A DNA stretch of 26,829 nucleotides from a bacterium (GTDB taxonomy: Bacteria > AUK180): NCBI GenBank assembly GCA_030622125.1, contig JAUXGM010000009.1:1-26829 (forward strand), read 5' to 3'. Position 1 is the first letter of the stretch; the number at the start of each line of letters is the position of its first letter. A program made the position numbers and the translations under genes. Shown piece after piece: positions 16,853 through 23,886 of the stretch. The notes beneath the pieces were generated by a model. That model saw nothing but the letters and a program-made list of their open reading frames with translations, was not told the origin of the DNA and did not search any database.

Positions 16853-17917
16853 ATGCATAAAGATTGTGTTAAAGCGAGTAAAAAAATATATCATATTTTA
16901 TCTGATGAAAACTTAATGAGGTCGGAAATAAAAAAAATATTGATAATTAGACCCGGACGAATAGGTGATGTTCTCTTAACTACACCCGTCATAAGAAGTT
17001 TAAGAAAGAAATTTCCGGATGCACGGATAGATTTTTTAGTTACAAAAGCATCATTTCAAATACTTGAAAATAATAACTACATAGATAATGTTTTAATATT
17101 TGATAAAACAAAGACACTCTATTGGACTAAAAAAATACGACGCGAAAAATATGATTTAATTCTTGATTATTTTGGAAATTCAAGAAGTATTTCTATTATC
17201 CTGTTTAGTGGTGCAAAAATAAAGGTCGGGTATAAAGGTCATGGAAGGGAATTCGTTTATAATGTAAGTATAAAAAGAAGATCTGATAAAGAAAGTTATA
17301 CGGTAAATGATCTTTACAAATATCTTAATGTTTTGAATGCCAAAACGGATGGTTATAAATTGGATTTTTTCATAGATGATAGATCAAAACAATATATTGA
17401 AAATTATATAGCGAATAATTTAAGTAATAAGGATTTTATTGTTATTTCTCCAACCTCAAGACGGCAGGCAAGGGTTTGGAAGGAAGAATATTTTGCAGAG
17501 GTTATTACACATATAAAGGATAATTATAAATTTGAGATTATATTGGTTTGGGGCGGTGAAAATGAATTGAAGGTTGTAAATAGGATAAATAAAATTGCAA
17601 GAGGAGGTGCACATATTGCACCGAAAACAGATTTAAAGCAGTTGGGTGCACTTATTGCGAGAAGTAAATTAATGATCACGAATAACAATGGTCCTATGCA
17701 TATTGCGGTTTCACAAGGTATCCCGACAATTACAATTTGTGGTCCAACAAATCCTATTAACTGGAAAGCGCCTGAAAAAATACACAGAACGGTTTATGCC
17801 GATATTGACTGCATCGGTTGCGGCAAGAAAGAATGCTCTGTGCACAGATGTATGATAGAACTAAAACCGGAAAGAATTATAGAAGAATTTAAAAATTTAT
17901 TAAAAATGAGGAGGTAG
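16853..17917 (+). CDS. Glycosyltransferase family 9 (heptosyltransferase-like)
   Basis: This GT9 enzyme is related to ADP-heptose:LPS heptosyltransferases, which add heptose to the lipopolysaccharide core at the inner face of the inner membrane. The N-terminal Rossmann half begins ILIIRPGRIGDVLLTTP, the family hallmark. The second half contains WGGENE (donor-site loop, usually GGxxE), NNNGPMHIAVSQG and GPTNPINW. A four-Cys stretch near the C-terminus (CIGCGKKECSVHRC) is common in GT9 members. ATG at 16853 gives 21 residues before a second ATG at 16916; the true start is uncertain because neither has a strong ribosome site. It sits 49 bases after the barrel gene. Donor and acceptor sugars cannot be told from sequence. 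Confidence 0.88.
   Translation: MHKDCVKASKKIYHILSDENLMRSEIKKILIIRPGRIGDVLLTTPVIRSLRKKFPDARIDFLVTKASFQILENNNYIDNVLIFDKTKTLYWTKKIRREKYDLILDYFGNSRSISIILFSGAKIKVGYKGHGREFVYNVSIKRRSDKESYTVNDLYKYLNVLNAKTDGYKLDFFIDDRSKQYIENYIANNLSNKDFIVISPTSRRQARVWKEEYFAEVITHIKDNYKFEIILVWGGENELKVVNRINKIARGGAHIAPKTDLKQLGALIARSKLMITNNNGPMHIAVSQGIPTITICGPTNPINWKAPEKIHRTVYADIDCIGCGKKECSVHRCMIELKPERIIEEFKNLLKMRR
17908..17914 (+). promoter_or_regulatory. Strong Shine-Dalgarno GAGGAGG
   Basis: GAGGAGG sits 5 bases upstream of ATG at 17920 and immediately before the GT9 stop codon. It shows that this genome uses canonical Shine-Dalgarno initiation inside operons and supports the reality of the 66-residue gene that follows. 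Confidence 0.75.
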
Positions 17918-17919
17918 AG

Positions 17920-18120
17920 ATGGGAATTGGTAAATTAATAAGTGACCTTGCCATGATAAATATAAAGTTATGGCATACTGAGGATAAGGCTCGCAGTGAG
18001 AAAGATCATATCATTGCGGAAGCTAAAAGGGAAATTGACAAATTGAATCAACAGCGGAATAATTTAATTGAAAATATTGATGCAACAGTGATCGAAAAAT
18101 TACAAAAAGAAAAAGAGTAG
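17920..18120 (+). CDS. Small helical DUF4254-like protein, copy 1
   Basis: The 66-residue helical protein carries the pattern WHTEDKAR...AKREIDKLNQQRNNLIENID, which closely follows the core of DUF4254 proteins as I remember it (WHxED..R, KRxID..NQ.R..L.E.ID). DUF4254 members are usually about 200 residues, so this is a reduced or partial version. It is cytoplasmic by sequence and rich in charge. It lies 2 bases after the GT9 stop with a strong ribosome site, so it is surely translated with the glycosyltransferase. The function of DUF4254 is not known to me; association with surface-glycan genes is the only clue. The next gene is a diverged copy. Confidence 0.75.
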   Translation: MGIGKLISDLAMINIKLWHTEDKARSEKDHIIAEAKREIDKLNQQRNNLIENIDATVIEKLQKEKE

Positions 18121-18130
18121 AGAAGTCGCT

Positions 18131-18406
18131 ATGGCGGAAACAATCGGATCCTTAGTAGATAAGATAAGTATTGTTCAATTAAAAATTTATCATTTCAAGG
18201 AAGAGATCAGAAGGGAAGATATCGATGATCGTCACGGATATCTATGTAAAAAAAACATTGATATTCTAAATGAACAGTTGGATGATTTAATTGAAGAATT
18301 GGATGTTTTAGTTAGTGATATAATAAAAGGTAAAAGGAAACTGAAAATATTCAGACAATTTAAAATGTACAATGACCCAAAATTTAAACGTGATATAGTG
18401 GATTAG
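18131..18406 (+). CDS. Small helical protein, diverged copy of the preceding gene
   Basis: These 91 residues align by eye with the preceding protein: GSLVDKISIVQLKIYHFKEEIR matches GKLISDLAMINIKLWHTEDKAR, and KKNIDILNEQLDDLIEELD matches KREIDKLNQQRNNLIENID. The C-terminal extension IFRQFKMYNDPKF is unique to this copy. A tandem duplication within the operon is the simplest reading, and the two products may pair as helical bundles. The ATG follows the previous stop by 10 bases without a good ribosome site, so translation may depend on the upstream gene. No enzymatic motif is seen. It is the last gene before the repeat-rich spacer. Confidence 0.7.
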   Translation: MAETIGSLVDKISIVQLKIYHFKEEIRREDIDDRHGYLCKKNIDILNEQLDDLIEELDVLVSDIIKGKRKLKIFRQFKMYNDPKFKRDIVD

Positions 18407-18444
18407 GACATCACCGAAAAGGTTAAGAAGAGGTTAGAGGCATG

Positions 18445-18470
18445 CCCCGCACCGTAAAACTGGTGCGGGG
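18445..18470. repeat. GC-rich palindrome CCCCGCACC/GGTGCGGGG
   Basis: The 9-base arms are exact reverse complements around an 8-base loop. Related, degenerate copies lie at 52-77 and 150-172. No T-run follows, so it is classed as a dispersed palindrome, though it could still end transcription of the GT9 operon weakly. Confidence 0.7.
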
Positions 18471-18559
18471 TGAAAGGTTAGAGGTTAGTGAAAAACAATA
18501 TTAATCTCCGTCCCCCATTAAAAGAGGGACATTACCTCAACTTTCTGATTTTTAAAGTT

Positions 18560-18703
18560 GAGGTGTGTCCCGGATTCTTCATTAGATAACGATATATCTC
18601 CTGAGAACAGTATTGCCAAAGGAAATAGAATGAGGTGTGTCCCGGACTCTTCCTTAGATAACGATAGACCACCCGAGAACAATATTGCCAAAGAAAATAG
18701 GTT
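18560..18703. repeat. Two tandem 72-base repeat units (GTGTCCCGGA element)
   Basis: Units start with GAGGTGTGTCCCGGA at 18560 and 18632 and share TTAGATAACGATA and GAGAACA.TATTGCCAAA in register, differing at a minority of positions. A third dispersed copy lies at about 200-262, and a fragment of the 5' part at 26753-26766. Because 72 is a multiple of three, the minus strand stays open through it, producing a false repetitive ORF. Confidence 0.8.
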
Positions 18704-18841
18704 CAAAAACTAGATTCTTCACCCCAAAGGGGTTCAGAATGACCCCGTATCAAGTACGGGGTAAACTCCGAGGGAAGGGGTTCTGAATGACAGAAAAATT
18801 CCAAACCCCAAATTTCAAATCTTAAATGTTCTTTCCTAAGT

Positions 18842-18870
18842 TTGAATTTTTGATGTGTATAATGTATAAT
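18842..18870 (+). promoter_or_regulatory. Promoter of the GT2/rSAM/recO/ispF operon, leaderless geometry
   Basis: TTGAAT (18842-18847), a 17-base spacer and TATAAT (18865-18870) are followed after 5 bases by ATG at 18876. The geometry is identical to the promoters of the TPR and methyltransferase genes. A second TATAAT at 18858-18863 has only a 10-base spacing to the same -35. Confidence 0.65.
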
Positions 18871-18875
18871 CAATA

Positions 18876-19127
18876 ATGGTAGGTTTAATTGCTGTCTCTA
18901 TTAATACATTTAATTTTCCTTTTTGGGAAATCTACTTAAATCAAAAAAAACTTGAAAAAAATCGTGATTTTTTATTAAATATAGATATTAAAAAAGGTAA
19001 GAATAAATGTATTTTGAAATTTCAGTTACCATTAATCTTAATTGTGATTTTTGCATTACAGATCATTTTAATAGTAGGAGTTTATTGTGGGATTAAAAAT
19101 ATCAGTCATCGTTCCAATACCGCCTGA
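18876..19127 (+). CDS. Small putative membrane protein (83 aa), doubtful
   Basis: This ORF starts 5 bases after a good -10 box, exactly where two other promoter-proximal genes start, which is the main reason to believe it. The first 48 residues are unremarkable (MVGLIAVSINTFNFPFWEIY, then charged). Residues about 49-72 form one hydrophobic helix (LPLILIVIFALQIILIVGVYCG). It overlaps the GT2 start by 41 bases. I recognise no family. Alternatives are a decayed or frameshifted reading frame, a leader ORF, or a non-translated leader for the GT2 operon; a different frame at 19007-19096 encodes a 29-residue peptide with CDFC. Confidence 0.4.
   Translation: MVGLIAVSINTFNFPFWEIYLNQKKLEKNRDFLLNIDIKKGKNKCILKFQLPLILIVIFALQIILIVGVYCGIKNISHRSNTA
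19076..19080 (+). promoter_or_regulatory. Shine-Dalgarno AGGAG for the GTG-started GT2 gene
   Basis: AGGAG ends 6 bases before GTG at 19087 and decides that start, giving MGLKISVIVP as expected for a GT2 N-terminus. Confidence 0.7.
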
Positions 19128-20007
19128 GTTAAAAGAGCCGACAAACATCTCTATCCTAAATAAAATAAAAAATAAAGGGATAGAGGTCATAATTGTAACA
19201 GGAAGAAATCCGTCAAAACAAAGAAATATTGCAGTAACAAAGGCAAGCGGGGATATACTTTACTTCATAGATGAGGATTCTATACCCAGGATGGAGAATC
19301 TTGATCTTATAAGGGATGAATTTGAAAAAAATAATGTGGACATATTAGGAGGACCGTCGGTGCTTCCCGAAAAGGGACCAACCATAGAGGAGGTTTATTA
19401 CCACATACTTTCAATGCCTCTTATTGTGGGTGGAATATCATCACGATATACCGAAATAGGAAAGAGACGAAGATCGGGTGAAGGCGAACTTATACTTTGT
19501 AATATGGCAGTACGAAAACAGTTTTTTCAAGATCTTAACGGTTTTCCCGAAGACCTTTATCCAAATGAGGAAAATGCTTTTCTCGTAATGGCAAAAAGAA
19601 AAAAGGCAAATATTATTTATAATCCGGTATTCACAGTTGAAAAAGCAATGAAATTGAAGATAAATGAATTTATAAAATTAATATTTAAATATGGAAAGGG
19701 GAGAGGAAATCAAACGAGAAGATATCCTTCGACGGTAAATATTATAAAACTACTCACTGTTTTTTTTCTTCCGCTTATTATCTTTTCAATAATTTATGAT
19801 CCGGCGGAATATATATTCGATGCCTATCTTATCTATGACATTATCCTTGCCTTTCTACTTTCCAATTGGACTTTTTATACATTTTTTCATTATCTTCTAC
19901 TTATACCGCTCACCCATTCTACTTATGGAATCGGAATCGTTGTCGGGCTCTTTTCCGGATCAAAATCCCAAAAAGCAGGGAATATGGAAGTTACTATTCT
20001 AAAATGA
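19087..20007 (+). CDS. Glycosyltransferase family 2 with C-terminal membrane helices
   Basis: The N-terminal GT-A domain begins ISVIVPIPPE. It has SKQRNIAVTKASGDILYFIDEDS (about residues 39-61), matching the GT2 pattern R N x G ... G D ... F x D x D with the metal-binding DED, and a later NEENAF segment where the catalytic acidic residue is expected. The C-terminal third (about 215-290) has two or three hydrophobic segments, as in membrane-anchored GT2 enzymes that build surface polysaccharides or glycolipids. Translation starts at GTG. The stop overlaps the ATG of the radical SAM gene (ATGA), so the two products probably act together, but the substrate is unknown. Confidence 0.85.
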   Translation: MGLKISVIVPIPPELKEPTNISILNKIKNKGIEVIIVTGRNPSKQRNIAVTKASGDILYFIDEDSIPRMENLDLIRDEFEKNNVDILGGPSVLPEKGPTIEEVYYHILSMPLIVGGISSRYTEIGKRRRSGEGELILCNMAVRKQFFQDLNGFPEDLYPNEENAFLVMAKRKKANIIYNPVFTVEKAMKLKINEFIKLIFKYGKGRGNQTRRYPSTVNIIKLLTVFFLPLIIFSIIYDPAEYIFDAYLIYDIILAFLLSNWTFYTFFHYLLLIPLTHSTYGIGIVVGLFSGSKSQKAGNMEVTILK

Positions 20008-21077
20008 ATTTATCACATATTATTTCAATCTTTCGTTTTCTTTTTGGTGGAACAAAGCCAAGCTCAGGTCCATTGAAGGTGCATTGGGATATTGAGTATA
20101 AATGTAATTCAAGATGCAAAACCTGCCAGAGATGGAATGGTCCATATCCTAATGATCAATTAACAACAGTGGAGGGGCTTGATTTGATAGATGAACTTGC
20201 AGATCTCGGTGTAATGACGCTTTCGTTTTCCGGGAACGAACCCCTACTTCGAGATGATATTTACCAGCTTATCGCTTATGCACATATAAGGAAAATAAGA
20301 ACATCCCTGAATACCAACGGACTTCTTCTAAATGAAAAAAATATTGATAAATTGATAAGATCACATCTTGATATGATCTATTTTTCTATAGACGGACATA
20401 CACCTGAACTGCATGATCGGATAAGGGGAGTTCCAGGCGGCTTTCAGAAAATATTAGATGCAAAAGAACTATTCGGGAAGAAAAAAGGAGCACCCATCCT
20501 GATGGTTAATACTGTTGCAAATCACTTGAATATACCCTATCTTGATAAGATCGTTAAATTTATAAAAAATGAAAATTTTGACGGGATATTGATACAACCG
20601 GCACATAACATCAAAACATTTTTTGAGCAGATAGATGAGACAACGGTAACTCCCGATGATGTTCCAATACTCACTGAAAAATTAAAATTTATATTAAAAA
20701 GTTATGGCAATTTCATACCACTCCAAAAAAAATATTTTAAGGAGTTTGAAACATTTTATACAAATCCGGGTAAATTATACAGATATAGATGTAGCGCGGG
20801 ATATATCACACTTGACATTAGACAGAATGGTGAGATCACCCCTTGTCCCCTCGGATTTGCCTCAGGTGGCTACTATAAAAAAGGTAATCTGAGGAAACTT
20901 TGGTATTCTAATAAAATGAATAGTATCCGTATGAAAATAAAAAATAACGACCACCCTATTTGCTGGTTCGCCTGTATAGTTCCAATAAATCTGATCTTCA
21001 GCAGCATCAGAAGATTTGAGATATTCGAGTTTTTTAATTACGGATTTATGCGTCATATTTTCAGGAAGTTAAAATGA
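20004..21077 (+). CDS. Radical SAM protein with SPASM-like C-terminal Cys cluster
   Basis: From ATG at 20004 (357 aa) the protein has WDIEYKCNSRCKTC with the CxxxCxxC iron-sulfur motif (C34, C38, C41) and SFSGNEPLLRDD, the variant of GGEP that contacts SAM. The TIM-barrel core runs to about residue 230. A second cluster follows (C263, C281, C320, C324), together with GEITPCPLG and GNLRKLW, which resembles SPASM/twitch domains holding an auxiliary [4Fe-4S]. The N-terminal 20 residues include a short amphipathic or hydrophobic stretch. An in-frame start far upstream, inside the GT2 gene, is unlikely. It is coupled by ATGA overlaps to GT2 upstream and recO downstream. Modification of a glycan, lipid or peptide made with the GT2 enzyme is inferred. 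Confidence 0.88.
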   Translation: MNLSHIISIFRFLFGGTKPSSGPLKVHWDIEYKCNSRCKTCQRWNGPYPNDQLTTVEGLDLIDELADLGVMTLSFSGNEPLLRDDIYQLIAYAHIRKIRTSLNTNGLLLNEKNIDKLIRSHLDMIYFSIDGHTPELHDRIRGVPGGFQKILDAKELFGKKKGAPILMVNTVANHLNIPYLDKIVKFIKNENFDGILIQPAHNIKTFFEQIDETTVTPDDVPILTEKLKFILKSYGNFIPLQKKYFKEFETFYTNPGKLYRYRCSAGYITLDIRQNGEITPCPLGFASGGYYKKGNLRKLWYSNKMNSIRMKIKNNDHPICWFACIVPINLIFSSIRRFEIFEFFNYGFMRHIFRKLK

Positions 21078-21775
21078 TATTAGACAGTGGATATATAATT
21101 GAAAAGCGTCCCGTTAACGATATTGACGCTTTTATTAAAATTGCCTCTCGAAAGGGTGTATTTTCATATTTTATTCCAAGGGGCAATCATTTTTCATCGC
21201 GCCTTCTTGGTCTATTTCAGCCATTTTATAGAGTTAAATTCTTATATGATGTAAAAGGCTCCGGTGGGCTGCGGGTTATTTATGATTATAAAAGTTACGA
21301 AAAACTGTCGGATACTGTCATTTTTGACGAGAAAAAGAGAGAATTCTTATTTTATCTTATTAAAATTTATAACCGTTTAACAAATATTACCACTGGAAAA
21401 ATAATAATGGATCTTTTTGATAAAAGTATAAAAATGCTTTATAATGACAATATAAATGTAAAAGGGCTTTCCTTTAGTTTTTTAGTTACTTTTCTTTTTT
21501 ACGAAGGATTTTATCCTTCTATTTTGACTTGCAGTAATTGTAACCGAGAAATTCATTCTTATGATTTCAGCATTGAATCGGGAGGTTTTATCTGTGATAA
21601 ATGTAAAAAGACGAAAAAATATACAAAAACGAACGAATTTTTTTATAGAGCACTTTTATATGGAAAAACAAATCCGAAAAAAATTATGCAAAAATTTAAT
21701 TGGAATGAGAAAATTTTAGAATTTTATGATATAATAAGAAAGTATTTTAATTACCATTTTTTTGGAGCAGAGTAA
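21074..21775 (+). CDS. DNA repair protein RecO
   Basis: RecO loads RecA onto SSB-coated DNA with RecR (and RecF) during recombinational gap repair. The 233-residue length is typical. The N-terminal OB-fold part is recognisable from SGYIIEKRPVNDIDAFIKI..SRKGVFSYFIPRG, and the C-terminal helical part contains the zinc-finger pair CSNC...CDKC, with FLVTFLFYEGFYPSI just upstream as in RecO. Overall identity to well-known RecO proteins is low, as is usual for this family, so the call rests on architecture, zinc site and length. ATGA overlap with the radical SAM gene and TAATG overlap with ispF place it in one operon. Confidence 0.75.
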   Translation: MILDSGYIIEKRPVNDIDAFIKIASRKGVFSYFIPRGNHFSSRLLGLFQPFYRVKFLYDVKGSGGLRVIYDYKSYEKLSDTVIFDEKKREFLFYLIKIYNRLTNITTGKIIMDLFDKSIKMLYNDNINVKGLSFSFLVTFLFYEGFYPSILTCSNCNREIHSYDFSIESGGFICDKCKKTKKYTKTNEFFYRALLYGKTNPKKIMQKFNWNEKILEFYDIIRKYFNYHFFGAE

Positions 21776-22269
21776 TGTTAGATGATCTAAGGATCGGTTT
21801 CGGTTATGATATTCATAAATTCATAAAGGGAAACGGATTTAATTTGGGCGGTGTTTTTATTATTGCTGATTTTGGTGTTGAAGCTAATTCTGATGGGGAT
21901 GTTGTAATCCATTCCTTGATGGATGCTATACTCGGAGCACTTGCAAAAGGGGATATTGGTCTGCATTTTCCACAAAACGAACCCAGGTGGAAGAATAGTA
22001 GTAGCAAAGATCTCCTCAGTATTGTGTTGAGTAAATATTCAAATTTTATTGAAAAGATCATAAATGTTGACATTACTATCAAATTAGAAAAGCCAAAGAT
22101 AGCAAAATATAGAGAAGAAATAAGAACAACCATTGCCGAATTTTTAAATATTAATGATGATAGGGTTAATATAAAGATAAAATCCGGCGAAGGAATAGGA
22201 AATATCGGTAGATGTGAGGCAATAGAAGCGTACACTGCCGTTTTAATAGGAATTAAAAATGGACGGTAA
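21775..22269 (+). CDS. 2-C-methyl-D-erythritol 2,4-cyclodiphosphate synthase
   Basis: IspF converts CDP-methylerythritol 2-phosphate to the cyclic diphosphate and CMP in the non-mevalonate isoprenoid pathway, as a cytosolic trimer. The zinc ligands are visible: GYDIH (D12, H14) and H46 in SDGDVVIHSLMDAI. GDIGLHFP (59-66) and the C-terminal EGIGNIGRCEAIEAYTAVLI, equivalent to the usual TEGLGFxGRxEGIAAxA, complete the family signature. The length of 164 aa is normal. The loop usually rich in Thr before EGxG reads KSG here, a modest divergence. A GGAG ribosome site lies 7 bases upstream. No ispD is adjacent, so the pathway genes are scattered. Confidence 0.95.
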   Translation: MLDDLRIGFGYDIHKFIKGNGFNLGGVFIIADFGVEANSDGDVVIHSLMDAILGALAKGDIGLHFPQNEPRWKNSSSKDLLSIVLSKYSNFIEKIINVDITIKLEKPKIAKYREEIRTTIAEFLNINDDRVNIKIKSGEGIGNIGRCEAIEAYTAVLIGIKNGR

Positions 22270-22963
22270 GATCTGGAATAAGATTATATGGATATTAAAA
22301 AGAGAGGAATTTCTTGGAAATGACAAGATTAATTTTTCAAAGGTTAGGGAGAACTTAAAAAGGTGCAGCAGGATAGATATTACCAATTCAAAAAAGAAAG
22401 ATAGAGAGGATTTCAAAACTATGGAAGATATTAGAAAAGCAATAATCAATTGTAAGAAATGTCCGTTATACCTGTCAAGAACAAATCCGGTTGTGGGGGA
22501 AGGTCCATTGACTCCTAATATACTTTTTATAGGTGAAGCACCCGGAGCGGATGAAGATATATCAGGTAGACCATTTGTCGGACGGTCGGGAAGAAAATTA
22601 AGGGAAATACTAAATTCGATTGGTATTACAGATGATATGTTCTATATTACAAATATATTGAAATGCAGACCTCCGAACAATAGGGATCCCAATTCAAAAG
22701 AGATAGATGCCTGTGTTCCATATCTTGATTTCCAAATTAAAAAATTGAATCCCGATGTAATATGTACACTTGGTACATTTGCATCTCAATTCATACTAAA
22801 AACAAATGAGAGGATCGGAATTTTAAGAGGCAAGGTTCACCATAAAAATAATAGAACGATTATTGCTACCTATCACCCAAGTTTTATTTTAAGAAATCAA
22901 TCAATGGGATCGGTATTAAAAAATGATCTTCTTCTCTGTTTAAATGAGGTAAAAAAGTTATGA
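22259..22963 (+). CDS. Type-4 (family 4) uracil-DNA glycosylase, iron-sulfur
   Basis: This enzyme removes uracil from DNA as the first step of base-excision repair. The four [4Fe-4S] ligands are present: C65 and C68 in NCKKCPL, C136 in ILKCRPPNNRDP, and C152 in DACVPYLDFQI. The catalytic-site motif is GEAPGADED (92-100), with FVGRSGRKL following, and the second active-site motif is YHPSF (205-209). The core starts near residue 55, so the first 50 or so residues are an extra charged helical stretch with a Trp-rich start and no clear homology; a later internal start cannot be ruled out. ATG lies 11 bases inside ispF, and the stop overlaps the next gene (ATGA). Confidence 0.93.
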   Translation: MDGKIWNKIIWILKREEFLGNDKINFSKVRENLKRCSRIDITNSKKKDREDFKTMEDIRKAIINCKKCPLYLSRTNPVVGEGPLTPNILFIGEAPGADEDISGRPFVGRSGRKLREILNSIGITDDMFYITNILKCRPPNNRDPNSKEIDACVPYLDFQIKKLNPDVICTLGTFASQFILKTNERIGILRGKVHHKNNRTIIATYHPSFILRNQSMGSVLKNDLLLCLNEVKKL

Positions 22964-23853
22964 AACGTTACTGTGATCTTCATGTCCATTCCAAATATTC
23001 TACTGATGGACAACATACAATTATTGAATTAGCAAGATTAGCTAAAAAGAGGAAACTTGCTGCAATGATCGTAACCGATCATAATGAAATTGCCGGCACA
23101 TTTGAATTTGGCAAGATTGCAAGTGAATTTGATATAGAAACAATAACCGGTGTAGAGCTTTCCACCAGAGGAAATGATCAGCGAAATATTCATATATTGC
23201 TCTATAAAATAAAAAGAGATAAGCAACTTTTGAATGTAATTGATTCTATAAAAAATCAATATGAGGTATTAACGAAATTAAGGATAGAAAAACTGAATGA
23301 ACTCGGATTTCATATTGAATGGAAGAATGTTTTAAATGAAAATACAAAAGTACCGAGTTTAGGTCCGACACTTGGTGCTGCCGTTTTGCATAATAATAAA
23401 AACAAAAAAGATCCAAGATTAATGGCTTATAGAAATGGTGATGGTGATAAAGACGGATATAATTTTTATTGTGATTATTTAAGAACTGAGGACACACCCG
23501 CCTATATAGAATTTAAGGAATATTCTTCGGTAGATGCGCTGAGGTTGGCGGAAGAAATAAAAAACACATCGGTTTTTGCTCATCCCGGTTATTCTCTGCG
23601 TCGTTATGATAGGAGAAAACAGGAAGAATTTATAAAAAATTTTGTAGAAAACGGATTAAAAGGAATAGAGGTATTTTCTTCTCATCACAGTAAGGATGAT
23701 GTAATTTTTTTCACGGCAATTTCAAAAAAATGGGATCTTTTGGTTACGGGTGGTTCGGATTTTCATGGTGAAAAAAACAAACCGGGAATAAAATTAGGTT
23801 GTGAAAATATCCCGTATAAATATTTTTCTTTGTTAAAGAGAAAAACTTTTTGA
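22960..23853 (+). CDS. PHP-domain metal-dependent phosphoesterase (RNase AM/YciV-like)
   Basis: The fold and motifs are those of the stand-alone PHP family, which includes E. coli YciV (RNase AM) and 3',5'-nucleotide bisphosphate phosphatases. Metal-binding motifs in order are DLHVHSKYSTDG (6-17), TDHNE (39-43), GVELS (64-68), VFAHPGY, IEVFSSHHS and GGSDFHG, so the trinuclear site looks complete. The 297-residue length fits. A lineage-typical insertion (about residues 130-170) lies between motifs. ATG overlaps the glycosylase stop, with GAGG 10 bases upstream. The likely role is nucleotide or RNA-end trimming in housekeeping; the exact substrate cannot be fixed from sequence. It is the last gene of this operon. 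Confidence 0.88.
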   Translation: MKRYCDLHVHSKYSTDGQHTIIELARLAKKRKLAAMIVTDHNEIAGTFEFGKIASEFDIETITGVELSTRGNDQRNIHILLYKIKRDKQLLNVIDSIKNQYEVLTKLRIEKLNELGFHIEWKNVLNENTKVPSLGPTLGAAVLHNNKNKKDPRLMAYRNGDGDKDGYNFYCDYLRTEDTPAYIEFKEYSSVDALRLAEEIKNTSVFAHPGYSLRRYDRRKQEEFIKNFVENGLKGIEVFSSHHSKDDVIFFTAISKKWDLLVTGGSDFHGEKNKPGIKLGCENIPYKYFSLLKRKTF

Positions 23854-23878
23854 CTTTTTTTTATTTTTTTGGTATAAT
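23850..23878 (+). promoter_or_regulatory. Near-consensus sigma70 promoter of the OmpA-like gene
   Basis: TTGACT (23850-23855), a T-rich 17-base spacer and TATAAT (23873-23878) form the best promoter in the window. The -35 box overlaps the last codons of the PHP gene. Only 8 bases separate the -10 box from ATG at 23887, which predicts a 5' leader of about 0-3 bases and no Shine-Dalgarno. Confidence 0.8.
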
Positions 23879-23886
23879 GATATACT

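Larger units (their letters stand above)
18407..18841. repeat. Gene-free spacer dense in dispersed repeats
   Basis: No gene is supported here. In order it contains a perfect 9-bp palindrome (18445-18470), a block at 18491-18541 that recurs at about 26440-26489 with few differences, two tandem 72-base units (18560-18703), an inverted copy of the GTCATTCTGA...AAGAATCT element (18712-18743), and a 7-bp hairpin with TCAAG loop (18743-18761). The spacer separates two plus-strand operons. Confidence 0.75.

Noticed and set aside
18518-18706. Minus-strand ORF of 62 residues with an internal repeat (SLAILFSG.LSLS.EESGTHL)
   Set aside because: It is the translation of the two tandem 72-base repeat units, whose length is a multiple of three; no ribosome site or homologous gene is apparent.
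18407-18841. CRISPR array from closely spaced repeats
   Set aside because: Repeat units are contiguous and 72 bases long, without uniform unique spacers, and no cas gene is present.
19866-20003. 46-residue N-terminal extension of the radical SAM protein
   Set aside because: It lies in the GT2 gene in another frame; ATG at 20004 with ATGA coupling gives the expected start.
21813-22235. Minus-strand ORF of 140 residues
   Set aside because: Antisense to ispF; its Ser/Ile/Phe-rich composition is what the reverse complement of an AT-rich gene gives.
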